Of a DNA stretch of 64,000 nucleotides, positions 45,345 through 57,920 are shown one piece after another. The stretch is from Holothuria scabra (lineage: Eukaryota; Echinodermata; Holothuroidea; Aspidochirotida; Holothuriidae), in assembly GCA_037179385.1 (NCBI GenBank), contig CM074181.1, positions 51,470,297 to 51,534,296 of the forward strand, read 5' to 3'. Position 1 is the stretch's first letter, and every line of letters begins with the position of its first letter. A program made the position numbers and the translations under genes. The notes under the pieces were generated by a model that was given only the letters and a program-made list of their open reading frames with translations, did no database searches and was not told where the DNA came from.

Positions 45345-46826
45345 AAATCTAGCTTCAGGTTGTCAGGTTTGCTTGTTCATATTTCTTCACGTGGGAGAGT
45401 AAGAATTACATGGAATGGCTCACATATGCAACCTCGTATACAAAATTTTTCAACGGAAATAAACTTTGAAGGATTTCCTTCAGATCCAAGCGCTGTTGCT
45501 AATGCATTTAACGACTTTTTTGTGAACCTTGGTCCATCTCTTGCATCCAAAACTCCATGAAATTATCGCCTACAGGAACTTATGCCAGAGTATTGGACCA
45601 GCTCTTTCTTTCTTCACCCATCAGTAAAGATGACCTTTTCAATGTCTCTTTAGAGAGTCTAAATCCCAATAAGGCTGCAGGCTATGATGGTTTTCGGCAT
45701 CAGGTAGTTCGTATTTATAAAGTGATACCGTACATTTCCGAACCATTGACATTTATTTTTCAACTTGCTTTCAATGAAGGAATCTTTCCAGAAAAACTAA
45801 AAATTGCTAAAGTTGTCCCTATTTACAAAAAAGGGTGATAAAAATCAATTTGTCAAATACCGTCCAGTTTCAGTTTTATCATGTTTCTGAAAATTTTTAG
45901 AAAGACTCATGTTCAACAGAGTAATAACTTTTCTTACAAAACACAATGTTCTCTCTTACAGCCCATACGGGTTTCGTCCAGGTCACTCAACATAACTTGC
46001 TCTTATCGAAGCTGTTGAAAAATTACGCAGTGGTATTGACAATAATAATAATACATGTATTGGGGAGTTTCTTGATCTTTCAAAGGCATTTGACGCAATT
46101 GACCATTGTATTCTCCTACAGAAACCTGGGCGCTATGGTATTAGGGGTATTTGCCTAAACTGGTTGAAAAGCTATCTCTCTGAAAGGTTACAGTTTACAT
46201 CATCAAACAATGTAAAGTCAAAATATCAGACTGTAAGATGTGGTGTACCGCATGGCTCAATTATTGGGCCCTTGCTCTTTATTGTTTATATGAATGATAC
46301 TTTGATTTCTAATAAAGCAGAAGTTGTACTCTTTGCTGATGATACAAACATTTTCTTCACTGGGAATGATCCATATCAACTTGAAAGCAGTGTTGTTAAT
46401 GAACTAAGCCTCTTCTCTGAGTGGTTCATGGCAAATAAGCTGTCTCTTAATATCAGTAAGAAAAATTTTATGGTATTTTATAATATTCATCGTCATGTAT
46501 TCAATATCTCCATAAATGGGCAAAAGCTTGATCCATCCCAAAGTGAAAAATTTCTCGGTCTCATTATTGACTGCAAGCTTACCTGGCAGGAGCACATAAA
46601 TCGTATTTCTTCAAAAATTTCCAGAGGAATCGGAGTAATTGGTAGATTCAGAAATTTGTTGCCTAAGGGTATCCTCCTTACAATAAAAACCTTCTGCCTT
46701 CACAAACTGGTTCTTTTGCAAAAGAGAGTTGTTCTCTATATTTCTTTATCCGGACCCCGTGATCACACCAGCGAGTTGTTTAAGTCTCTTAATCTGTTGA
46801 AACTGTTGATATGGTATAAGGTTTAA
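45345..46826 (+). mobile_element. CR1/Jockey-like LINE reverse transcriptase remnant
   Basis: Several + frames read together give a decayed ORF2 polymerase. SLNPNKAAGYDGF lies at about 45654-45692, FLDLSKAFDAIDH at about 46070, CGVPHGSIIGPLLFIVYMND at about 46238-46297, and the catalytic VVLFADDTNIFF at about 46324-46359. These are followed by FLGLIIDCKLTWQEHI and LVLLQKRVVLYISL. At least three frameshifts interrupt it. The usual SLIYPHLTYC segment is deleted between TIKTFC and LHKLVLL. It is a dead copy of the same family as the fragment at 13267-13736. No endonuclease domain is seen. Confidence 0.88.
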
Positions 46827-46932
46827 CCTCTGCATTGTTTGAACTAGCTGCCAATCAAAGAGCTGAGCCAATAGTTAGGCTGTAGACTACTATAATAATT
46901 GTAGTTTGGGGTCAGAGGACAGGCCCTTATCT
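46827..46932. mobile_element. TTAA-MITE family 1, 3' fragment
   Basis: CTCTGCATTGTTTGAACTAGC, CAATCAAAGAGCTGAGCCAAT and GTAGTTTGGGGTCAGAGG match the right third of copies 1-3. The fragment joins the LINE remnant at about 46826. Confidence 0.75.
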
Positions 46933-49220
46933 TTATTCTGTGAGTTAAGCCTTGTAGCACTCACTGGTTTTAATTTGGTGAGCAGGGCCACCTGGACCAA
47001 ACTGGACCGGGGCCGGGTATACGTAGGGATCTGCCACCCTACAAAGGGCCATAACATTCCCGAATCGAGCGGACTTTGGTCCCTCAGTGGGGCAGATATT
47101 ATGCTGGAGTCGGGAAAAAGTCACCTTTCCCTGTGAGGAAGAGTTCTGTACGGCAATGATGGCCACATTAGAAAGAAAATGGATACGTGTTTAAAAGTTA
47201 TTTATTCTATGTTTGGACAGGCAACTAGAAGCTCCCTGATTGGGCATATGGCCATTACCATAAGGGACTCTTTTTCTCAAGGGCGGTGACCTTTTGCACT
47301 TTTCCAGGTCCCCAACAAGGGCATAATTTCTGTCCCACTGTGGCACTTAAGTGTGCCCGATTCAGCAAGCAAGGTTTTGGGCAATTGGGGGTCACGGCAT
47401 CCTGTCGCGTCCAGTCATGCATATGATGAAACGTGTACAAATCAATGATGATGCCCTTTTGGTGCTATATGTCAGTATAACTAAGGTTACAGTAGGTAGA
47501 AAGGTATTCAAAATTTTGGACAGTTTATTTTCCTATGCACATATACATTGGGTCTCAGACCTTGTTGGTCTCGGTCTCGAATTTCACCGGTGGTATCGTT
47601 CTCGTTTTCGACACCCTCCGGTCTCGATCTCGGTCTCGGTCTCGGATATGCCGGTCTCGACTTCTTGAGGTGCCTTCCACCTCAACAAGTAGGCCTATGT
47701 GGTGCCTCAGTCCTGCCCATGACAAGTGCCTCTGCGGAACGATTTTTTCCGACAAGTCATCTTTTCACTAGTTGGCACTGGCGTTCGGGCTGATTTGTAA
47801 AATGTTCACAAGGTCCGGATTTCATGTGCTTCCCACATGATCCCTACTTAATTTTGACTACGTAATATACCGATTACTGAACAAATACTGCACCATTTTG
47901 CATGGGGCCCATTCCAAAAACTCACTTGTAAAATCTCCACAAATACTAAAAATGAGTATTTTGAAACTTTTCATTCTCCCCAAACAGAAAAATCCTAAAA
48001 CATAGGCTTATGATCAGTTCAAAGTTTTGCCAAACATGGCACCGTTTTGCATATAGGAAATCTGACGCAAAGAAAGTTTCTCAGAGGGGGACACAACCAC
48101 TTTTGGTTTTCCAAATCCATTCAAATATTGCCGCATTTGCAATCTACGTCCTCTTGAAGTTTACAATTTTTCCCAAGGGAAAGGGAGATACCGCTTCCCT
48201 TTAGTCTCTTCCCCCAGGCCACAAATCAGATATGATCGGTTTTGGCGTCCCTAAAAAGTGTATGTATTACCATTTTTCATAGACTGATTTATTTTTTATT
48301 CTCATTATCAAGGCTGGGTACATGCAGCTTATAACACATGGGAAGTGCCGTTTCCTGCCATCTTGAGGGTTTGTAAAGCCCAAAATTTTCTCCCTCGCTT
48401 AATTTGGTGGTAGGTCTGCATGCCCTGGCTCTAGACCTTACTTCAGAAGTCGATCAGAAATATCCGCCTAATAATGGTACCTTCTTGCTGCTGGTCACGA
48501 TTTGGCGTAAATTTAGTATATTTGCTACCTACCGGAAGTGACGTCATAAGCCTATTAGGTTTTGCGAGGAGAAATGTTTCCAGCCTATACGAGTTTAAAA
48601 AAATATTTTTAACGCTGGGCTTAAGAGACTGGGTTGAAAATAAAAACTTTTATTAGTTATATTTTCTTTGCGTTTTATTTTTAAAAATATCTTACTGACA
48701 CTTCATTCGTCAGTGGCACCGACATGGGTGATGGATGTTCGTGCCCTTCGATTTACTATTTCCCCCAAAAAGATTTGAGAGTAAACCTCAAGTCAAAAAG
48801 TTCAAAAATATATATTAAAGAGCATGAAAAAAAGAATTCAATCAGTCCAACTCCTATCTTAATAGGTATACGAAATTCGTATTTGGATTATTACCTCGGT
48901 GGAACCCGTGACTAGCATGAGCCACGTGCCTGAGTTCGGTGAAGCACATTGGCGTAACCACGGGGTTGTTTGGGGGTTAGACTCCCCCCCCCCCCATGAC
49001 CCAACCTCGCAATGCAAAAAACACCCAAAATAGCGGTTTTTCTCTGTGTCCTTAGACTTTTCCCTCATATAGTGTCCCAACCCCCAGCCCCCGACACCAA
49101 AACCTTCCCCACAGCACAATCCTGGCTACGTGCATAGTAGAGCAACTTAACTTTAAGAAGAAACCTACACCTAATAGAATAGATAAAGCTCTAAAATGCC
49201 TCGCAATCCTCTATAACGGT
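46933..49220. other. Gene-free stretch with a GGTCTCG array and a MITE arm
   Basis: GGTCTC words repeat at about 47548-47662. A family 3 fold-back arm starting CTCAAGTCAAAAAGTTC lies at 48787-48870. No exon is recognised. Confidence 0.5.
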
Positions 49221-49455
49221 TACCGGACACATACCCCCCTCCCCCGGACGAATACCCCCTGGACAATAACCTCTCGGACAGTTACCACCGGGAGAAATAC
49301 CGCCCGGACAAACACCCCCGTGGACAACTACCTCCAGAAAAATCACCCTAGACAAATACTCCCAGATAAATACCCCCAAGGACAAATACCCCCGGACATT
49401 TACCCCCGGGCAAGTACCATCTGGACAATTCTCCCCCCGGACAACTACCCCCACC
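49221..49455 (-). repeat. Degenerate GGACAAATACCCCC minisatellite
   Basis: About fifteen units of 14-17 bp, consensus GGACAAATACCCCC, drift in length and sequence. The same unit occurs in opposite orientation at 52878-53092. Confidence 0.85.
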
Positions 49456-49732
49456 AACTGCCTTTATGCAATGTAGTGGCATTACCTAGCAAAAAATTCT
49501 TCGCTCCGCCCGAACCAATTGCAGCGTTTCGCTTGACTTGCCTTAGAAATTCTCTTAAAGGTGAAAGCTTAAGATGATGTATCTTTTCAATACGAGAATT
49601 GCCCCAAAACGTTAAACCAGCCGGCAGTTCCTCGTTGTGTCCACAATCAAGGATACAATAGTTTGCATGCAGTAACTCTCAATACATGCTGTGTAAAATG
49701 AGTTACTTTGCGTTTTTGAATTTGATGTCAAT

Positions 49733-50030
49733 CAGGCCCGTAGCCAGCCCATGCGGAGGATGGGTCTTTTTCCAAGATGTGGACCTTTTTCCAAATACGG
49801 AGGCAGCTGTCGCGTGCCGTAAGCATGCAGTTGCTAGGGGTCCGGGCATGCTTCCACACAATACACACAGTACACCACTTTTGAGAAAAAAATTCATACA
49901 TGTTATCTGGTATATGTCAAGATAAAAATATTTCATAGCAGACCCTTCAAACACAGGGCTGGAAAAATGGACCTCCCTCAAGTTGGGGTGGGTCGTTCGA
50001 ACGCTCCGACCTCCCTTGGCTACGGGCCTG
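49733..50030. mobile_element. Short hAT-like MITE (298 bp)
   Basis: CAGGCCCGTAGCCAGC at the left and GGCTACGGGCCTG at the right form a 12-13-bp terminal inverted repeat. Flanks ATGTCAAT and CCAATCAT do not form an exact 8-bp duplication; only CAATCA is shared if boundaries are shifted. There is no coding capacity. Confidence 0.6.
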
Positions 50031-50477
50031 CCAATCATATAGGCTAGTTATACCTATTGAGACTTTTGATAAAAATAAGGTGAAACTGTAGCCTGAGATG
50101 ACGAGTGACTGCCTTTACATGGAAGTAAAGATTTATAATGTAACATATGTCCTCGTCCCTGTCACGATTTACATGCACGTTATAGCTTAGGACCATATTA
50201 CATACTACAAGATTGCACAGAGAGTTTCTGGACCAGAATATCACTTATCCGAAAGTAAGAGGTACATCTCCATTCTCTGTCAGCAGAGGGTACAGTGATG
50301 TATCATTGAAAGAAATAATGAATGTAGTTTAATAGTTTTCTACCAAAAACCCCAAATTACCACCATATTTTCGTTCGCTTCGCGCACTGTAATCTTCGGT
50401 CCTATTGTTACTGTGACATTCTTCAATACCGCTTTCAGATTGCCCAACGTTTATTGGTTGTAACCAGTGTTGTAACA

Positions 50478-50740
50478 ACTCAAGTCACTGACTCGGACTC
50501 AAGTCGACTCGAGTCGCATTTTGTGATGACTTGACTCGAGTTGGTAGTCCAAAATGACTTCACTTGACTCGAGTCACCTCACAAAAATGACTTGACTTGA
50601 CTCGAGTCAATACTAAAATGACTTGACTTCACTCTGACTCGAGCCTATAATGACTCGAGTCTGAGCATCCGAACAGAGACCCGAGTCACAAAAGCAGACT
50701 CGAGTCGAATTAGCAGACTCGAGTCGTCTCTAAAGACTCG
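50478..50740. repeat. GACTCGAGTC palindromic minisatellite
   Basis: The 10-bp self-complementary word GACTCGAGTC and variants (TGACTTGACTCGAGTC, GCAGACTCGAGTC) recur at least ten times. It starts CAGTGTTGTAACAACTCAAG at 50466. Confidence 0.85.
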
Positions 50741-52337
50741 CTATCGTGGAGCAAGCAGGCAAGACTTATCAATTGCAATTTGCAATCTACGTATATAAGT
50801 GACGCGAGTCTACACCGTTAATCCTTGACTAATGTGCCATAAAGTACATTCAAATGATTACACTGCCAAGAACAATTTTTAAACAAATGTAGCGGAGTGG
50901 TCGCTTCGTACATAAGAAGACACAATGTTGAATACAAGATAAATGTAGACTTTTCTTTCCATTTAAGAAACCGTGGATCTCTCCTAACGCTACTATGGAT
51001 TATGGAGTTTTATTTAAGACTGTCTGCTTACATACACTGAATTGTTTTTTCTTAGACCAACCATTCAGGCCCGGAAATATGCAGGGACACAGGATCGTGC
51101 CCCCCCCCCCCTTCCGTGTGCAAAAATGTGACCCTCACACGGAAAATCATTAGGAAACAAAATTTTACCCCTTATCAACGGTGGCCCGGTATGTCTCCTG
51201 GCAATTTCTTGACAACAAATAATCCCAACACGCCTTCAATTATTAACGTATCGGGTATCTTGTTTCTGTAACATTTGCTTTTAAAATAAATATTTTCAGC
51301 CATGTGCGCTCTTTGTTCTTTGTTCTCAGTTACTGTTTGGTAAACTGGTTAAAATATGTTTGTTATGTAAAGGTAAAAGGATTCTCAATTAGGCTATTGT
51401 TACCCCGTGTGTGTCCGGCGGGGGGGGGGGTGCTACGAATTAAATCGATAAGGAGTTCTGTTCTCTTTTTGCTACTGTTGAAAGATTCTTCATTCAAATG
51501 CAATATCATATTTTGTAAGGAACGTAAGTGTCTCAATGTCGATTCCAGGGTAATGGAAGGAGTTTAATCCCCTGCGACCAATCGCCCGGGGTCTTGGTTT
51601 TACCCTTAAAGGCAGGCATTCATCATCCGAGATGACTTTTTACACTATGGAACATTGGTATAACATTACTGTGAGGGGGAAGCGGGAGCTCACCCCACCG
51701 CCATCACCTGTCGTCCTGGAATGGTCCGTCGTTACATTTGCTGATCTTGTCGGTGCATTCTCCCGGTGTAGACAGGGGTGGCGCCAGGTGGGGGCCAGGG
51801 GGCAGTCTGGAAGGGCTGGCATCCCCGTCATGGAACGTTTAAATTTTAGCCGGAGAGTCTGTAGTCGAAAGTATGCAGTCCCGGAAGACGTTTAGTCGCG
51901 TCGACAATTTATCTTTTTTTGCTCTCAAAAGGACAATTTTTGTCACAAGAACCAACATTTTCGGCGCGCTTCGCGCGCCGTAGAGCCACACCAGTTTATT
52001 CAGTAGCTTCATATTCCACGTAGGTAGCACAACCTAAGTTATGCCATGGTTGTGTGGCAATCAGAAAAAAAATCAGGGCAAAGTGCTTCATCCTCCCTCA
52101 CCCTGTGAAATAACATCCCGTAGGCCTATGACTATAAGGGTAAATAATGCCACAAAACAATATGCCCGATGTGGAGATTACTTAAATGTTGACGAATACG
52201 AATGTTGCTAATCGATTCATATTCAGAACAATGCTGTGGATTTTAAGGAATACTCGATCATGAGAGCTGTTCATTACAGTTTATCTTTTTATTGTATTAA
52301 ATAAATTATGAATTCTGTGACGGTGTTCATTATGAAT
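50741..52337. other. Gene-free stretch
   Basis: C and G runs are present near 51100 and 51420. No exon or bounded repeat is recognised. Confidence 0.4.
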
Positions 52338-52677
52338 TGAAGGGGCACATTGAGTTGATTGAGTTTTAAAGGGTACTACCACATGATAACGCTTATAATT
52401 AGCAAAAGTAGTCAAGTTTCATACTTAGTTACGTAAATAGTCAAAAATGTTGAATTTTGTGTCCGGACTTGTAACGGTTTTGTGCAAAACTTGAAAAAGT
52501 GTATGGTCACGAGTTTTTGAAAACCGAATTGAGCCATCATACTCGCTCATAAAACAGTTATTTGTATGTAGGATATGGGGATTATCTAAGTTTGGCAATT
52601 TGTCATTGGTTTGTGAAGAAAAGACAGCAGAAAAAATTCTTTTGAATTTTATGAACCAACTCAATGAGCCGCTCTAA
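52338..52677. mobile_element. CATTGAGTTG-ended MITE, family 4, copy 1
   Basis: The left end GGGGCACATTGAGTTGATT pairs with the right end AACCAACTCAATGAGCCGCTC. The interior matches copy 2 at 61777 through ACTACCACATGA, AATTTTGTG, ACTTGAAAAAGTGT, GGTCAC and CTCATAAAACAGTT. There is no coding capacity. Confidence 0.8.
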
Positions 52678-52877
52678 GAAAGTAAAAGCATGGCAGAGAA
52701 AAGTGGGGTGGATGCATATTGTATTATGTCCCTGGACCAAACAGTGGACCGGACACTTCCCCCCGTCCCGATTTAGTAGTAAATCATGAACTAAAATTAA
52801 GAAAAACTTCTAAATCGTAAACAGAAATTAGCAGGAATTGTTCGTGTATTATAAATTCATAAGCCTTTATAAGTCTT

Positions 52878-53092
52878 TATCGAGGGGGTATTCACGGAAA
52901 GGGGTTTTGTCCGGGGGTATTTGTCTGGGGGAGGTATTCGCGTCCGCGGGGGTAGTTGTCGGGTGGGGTATGTCCGAGGGGGTAATTGTCCGGGAGGTAT
53001 TTGTCCTGGGGGTAGTTGTCCGAGGGGGTAGTTATCCGGGCGGTAAATGTCCGGGTGGTAATCGGGGTATTTGTCTGGAGGGTATCTGTCCA
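52878..53092 (+). repeat. Degenerate GGGGGTATTTGTCC minisatellite (inverse of 49221 array)
   Basis: About thirteen units of 14-18 bp, consensus GGGGGTATTTGTCCG, the exact reverse complement of the consensus at 49221-49455. Confidence 0.85.
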
Positions 53093-53895
53093 GACACGTC
53101 TACTGCATGTCTACAACCATGGAAGTGTTTCCTTCTCTTCAGCACATTTGGGCTACCGTAGGTATCACGGAGTGAAGCGGAAATCCGCGCTGCATGCAGC
53201 ACGCTGAAATCGAATGCAGCCGGGCCGCGCTAACTGACTAGCTAGCATAAACTCAGTCATCATCCAGCCGACTGCCAACTTTGTAAGGGTTAACACACTC
53301 TCTTGTTAATCATTATCCGCCCAGTCCGAGGTTATCGTCATGGCGTAAACGGAACTTCATCTAGTTTTGATTGAAACCACTGTTAACTTTTTTCAAGGTT
53401 TTAGTTTGATGACTTTCACCAGTCCGTGTCTCGGGATGTGGTTTGTAGGCCAACGTTAGGCTAGTTAGTCCTAATGCCTGGAATTGTTGATACCGTTTCC
53501 GCGATATCAAAGCAGCACCCAGTCACCACTCCAGGCATTAGGCTAGGCCCCACACCGGAAAGTACATTTGTCATACGCCAAAGAATCATGCCAAGTTAAT
53601 GCTGTTTGGAATTATACCCCACACCAATTGTTGCAGTTGTATGCCAACTGTTGTAATTTTCCCTATAGCAGCCAGGTACTCTGTATGCCAAATTTGTTGG
53701 CATACATTTCTGTATGTCAAAGATCTTTCGTGAAAGGCCCTACTTTCCAGTATGGCAGGGCCTAGGAGGCCTAGGCTAGGCATTGTGAACTAGGCTTGAT
53801 AGGCCTTGGCCTTGGCTTAAAAGTGAGTTAGGGGGCCTAGGCCACAGGCGTTGGAAGTGTCATACCTGTACTATACACTTAACATAAAGGGTGGA
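53093..53895. other. Gene-free stretch rich in AGGCCTAGG
   Basis: AGGCCTAGGCTAGG-type words cluster at 53758-53845. No exon is recognised. Confidence 0.4.
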
Positions 53896-54080
53896 AGCTA
53901 TTTGACCGATCATCAATCAAGCACAGAACCTTTGTATATTTGACTGATGCTCGGTCACACAGGCACAGAACTTCTGCTTATATGGCAGATTGTAGGTCAG
54001 GTATAAGCATTGAATGTCTGCTTGTTTGACCAATCCTTGGTCACACAAGCACCGAACATATTCTTATTTGACTGATGGAC
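53896..54080. repeat. ~60-65-bp degenerate tandem repeat
   Basis: The segment TTTGACTGATGCTCGGTCACAC-AGGCACAGAAC recurs in three to four drifted units (for example TTTGACCAATCCTTGGTCACAC-AAGCACCGAAC). Confidence 0.65.
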
Positions 54081-54378
54081 ATTTATAAGCATTTAATAAT
54101 GCCTCACGTGATCTCTGACTCATTAATTTTCTGTGACCAAATTTTGTCTTTGGAGTTAAATGTGGAAATGCTGCAGGGTGGGAAAGTCCGTCATTGACTT
54201 CTTTCTAGCAGTGTATGCAATTCCATTGGAAGTGGATGGGGATTTGTGACAGTCATCTGGGTGCTGCAGTTGGGGACCTCTCTAGGCTAAAGGTTATGGG
54301 GGGTTCCCCCTATTCATTTTTATTTTTTTTTTTCAAGTTGGCTTTTAAGGGTGTCTTGATGCAAAATGGTACATTGCT

Positions 54379-54683
54379 TTAAAGGCTCAGTTCTCTCACC
54401 CCAAACAGTACCAATTCTCCTAACTTTCTTACTGAAGCCTTTCCCACAATTGTCTGAAATTCATCCTCATCCATATAACAATCTCAGTTTATTGCTTCAT
54501 GGTGAGTATAAAAGAACTCAAGTTATCTAATCAAAACACTCTCAGTACCATTCATGATGTGTAATATAAGCTTTGGTACTCTGCATTGTTTGAATTAGCT
54601 GCCAGTCAAAGAGCTGAGCCAATTGAGAATTTTGATACCCCGTACCAAAATTGTAGTCTGGGGTGATAGGTTTGGCCCTTTAA
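54379..54683. mobile_element. TTAA-flanked MITE, family 1, copy 3
   Basis: A 305-bp element from TTAAAGGCTCAGTTCTCTC to GGTTTGGCCCTTTAA, with TTAA at each end. The whole interior is colinear with copies 1 and 2. Confidence 0.82.
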
Positions 54684-57106
54684 TATAGCCAGAGTTTCAC
54701 AAACCTTAAAAGAAGGGTTCAAGGTCACAACAGGATTTGCTTTGTTTGAGGGGTGTTTATTCTAGGCATTTTGGTAAAAAAGTTGCATTGAAATCTGATG
54801 TGTGGTTCTCAGGATATGAGCAGCAAAGTTTTGACGTTGTCAACAAAAAGTGAACTTGAAGCAAGCACAAATAACATCATATCCCCACATTAGTTCACAG
54901 TCTTTTGTTTTACTTTAAACTTAAAGAGTCGATTTTCTCCTCAACAATTCCATATCATTATGATTCAGATGTGATTGCATAAGTGGCATGAGAACTTCAC
55001 AAACATAGCATTCCCCACAGAGAGGTTTTACTCCTATAATTTTCAAGGCAAACATAACACTCTGATAAAACAAAGAGAAGCAAAGCATTCCTTGTCAATG
55101 TGATAGTAATTTTATGTAAGCAGCCCTCAAAATCACTGGAACACAAATCTGCCATCTACATTTACTGGTATTTCGAGACATACATGTCCCATTTGAATGG
55201 AACTTAAACCACACTGTGTATATTTGGGTCCTTTCTCACTTATGAAGATTGAATTTTTGCTTGAACTTCCCCTTTGAAAAATGTTTTGGTACATGTAGAA
55301 CAAACCATCAGGGTGCATCCCATGAAAAGCCCATGCCACAGGTAGGCCAAAGTTTTCATGATCGAACGCTCGGGTTTTTTTATGCACATACAATACTACG
55401 TATAGCAATCTGCAGGCGTGGGCTCTTTCGTACAGTATACATGTACGTGACACAAAATTGGCAATGCATGTAAAAGTATATGGTACACACATAATAGGTA
55501 GCAAAGACCTAAATAATTTCTTGTGATTTCCTAAGCGACATTCAGAATAAACATACATGAGAGGAAAGTCAAACAGTTATAGATGTGGGTTTTCAAACAA
55601 TGTATTTTATTTTAAATGGACTGACACAGAGAATCAGCTACTGAAACAGATTGCCTAATAAAGAAAGAAAATTTGTTGCAAAAAAAAAAAAAATGAATGA
55701 ATGAAATTAAAAACAGAAATAAATAAATTTTTACCAAAACTTACAAGAAGAGAGTTGTACACTGCTTTGAGTGCTTTTGTATGTATCTGACCAGAAAGCT
55801 CAAAGTCTTAACTAGTACTTCCATATTGAAAGGGGTGCTTTGTTGAACAATATTCACTTGGCAGTAAGATTTACTCCTTATAACTATCATATTACATGTT
55901 TCCCATTTTTCACATTTGAAGTATTGCTGCCCTCACATGATGAACTAAATTTGAACCCAAATAGGCTAAAACTTGAAAAGCAATTCAAAACTGGGAAAAA
56001 AGGGAAAAGCATATACCATGAGGGCTACCAATGTGAGAGTTTGAGCACTAACAGTATCCAATGCATGATCTTCAAAAACAGTGTCCATCTTTGGCCTCAG
56101 GCCAACCCAAATTGGTTTTGATCTCCTCAAAAACTGATGGGATTCTTCTTCCTCACATGACAATTCTGATGTGCCAACTAGAAAGACTTCACAAGTTTTA
56201 CCTGAAAACAACTCACACCAGGGTAAAGCAGACCTGCACAGACTTACAAGCAAAATCTTACAGACAGACTAAAAAGAGGGGGGACATGCTTGCCAATGCT
56301 ACCAATTTGAGTGTTTAAATATCTCATTTAGAGCTTAAACCAGTTTCCGATTTTCTACTCTAATTGCAACCAATTATTGGCAAAAGTATCTTGAGTTTAT
56401 TGAAGGTATGTTTTATGCTACATTTTGCTTTGCATGTTATGCTAAATTCACCAACAACAGCTCAGAAAATGTTGATGAAATACAATCCATTCGATCAAGC
56501 TTAAGGTGAAAGATAAGGACAAATTGAAACCCATGCTTATATGATGCTGTGCTTTGTCTCCATAGTATTAAGTGTGGCACAAGGCAAAAGGAGCATGCTG
56601 TATGCATACCAGCTATGGCTTACTACCAAGTAAGGTTACTCAATAACATGTGAACCAGACCCACCCTTTGTTTCCTGTTTTACTATCCTATTTACAGGGG
56701 TACCTATTAAATGGTAATTTGACAATATCATATGATACATTGTCAGTATATGTTATATCCTGACATATATGTTATATCCTGACATATATGTTATATCCTG
56801 ACATATCATAACTTCAGTCACATCACTGAGTTCTGGAGAGTCGACCATTCTTTTAAATTTTGATTTCCGGTCCAGTTGCAGTCCATTCCGGGCCAGTTCT
56901 AATTTCAGGACCATTGCATGCCAATTCCAAGTACAGGAAAAGCCAGACTGAGTCAGGAATGGAGTCCAAGTTTGGCCTTGTTTGTTACAGCTATAGCCCC
57001 CATAGGCCTAGATCTATACCAGAAAATACTATTCTTGTTTTACTACTTTTGGACTCGGACTTGGACTCGAGAGCAGTGGACTTGGACTTGGACTGACAAG
57101 GTCTGT
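54684..57106. other. Gene-free stretch with a 19-bp triplication and an unassigned frame
   Basis: A 19-bp unit CATATATGTTATATCCTGA repeats three times at 56748-56806. A 141-codon minus frame (55133-55558) is longer than chance neighbours but has no family I recognise and no clear splice signals. Words GGACTTGGACTCGAG form a short array at 57050-57092. Confidence 0.45.
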
Positions 57107-57920
57107 CAGTCAACACACAAAACTTGCACACAGAGAGCACACCTGGCCTAGCCTACTTTGGCATTTTTTGGCCTAACTGCAAAGTGCAAACCTCTAAAGA
57201 CTTCCCAAGTCTATGTCAAAAGTTCAAGTTGAACCTCAAACAGCAGTTATTCCTATGGTACAATGTTTCTTTTAATATCACTTCAAAATGGTAAAAAATA
57301 CTACAAAAACTTTTTTGTTAAATTGCTAAGAATGGTGTCAAAACTTATGAACAGACATACAACCTGAGTAGCTGTCAATGCTTTCTCTCTGGCATCATAC
57401 ATGCAGGGTTACATAAAGTGAGCAAAAGAAGTATGAAAGTGCTGGTTGCAGGTGTATAACTGATGGCTGACAGTATGCAGTTATATATAGGCCTTCAGTG
57501 TCATGCATTGTGATTGGCTAAGAGTAACAGCCAGTGTTTAGTCATAGGCCTAATTATATGCATACATATCCATCTTTCATTTTAATCCAAAATTTGTAAC
57601 ATGCAATACTGAAATTGTTTCACATCAGCAAAATTCCTCAAATAGCCAGTAAGTTGCAAGTAAGTAGACATGCTGCATGGCTGTTACTCTTAGCCTATCA
57701 GAAGCATGCATGACACATATGACTGGACATTGTAAGCCATACATTACTTACTGTATACGCTTGGGAAAGTTGTATCCCAGTAACTGATGAATGCTTTTTG
57801 AGGTTCAGCTTGAACTTTTGATGTGCACTTACAAAGTTCTTCAAGGTTTGCAGAAAGGCTAAAAATGTCAAAATAGGTCAGATGTGCCCTCTGTTTGTAG
57901 GTTTTGTGTGTTGAGTGACC
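57107..57920. repeat. 0.8-kb imperfect inverted repeat
   Basis: CAACACACAAAACTTGCACACAGAG...AAAAGTTCAAGTTGAACCTCAAA at 57112-57250 matches the reverse complement of 57770-57918. Nearer the centre, GTCATGCATTGTGATTGGCTAAGAGTAACAGCCA (57507 on) pairs with the segment around TGGCTGTTACTCTTAGCCTATCAGAAGCATGCATGAC (57680 on). The arms are therefore at least partly paired over ~400 bp around a centre near 57610. A transcript through it would fold on itself. Confidence 0.82.
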
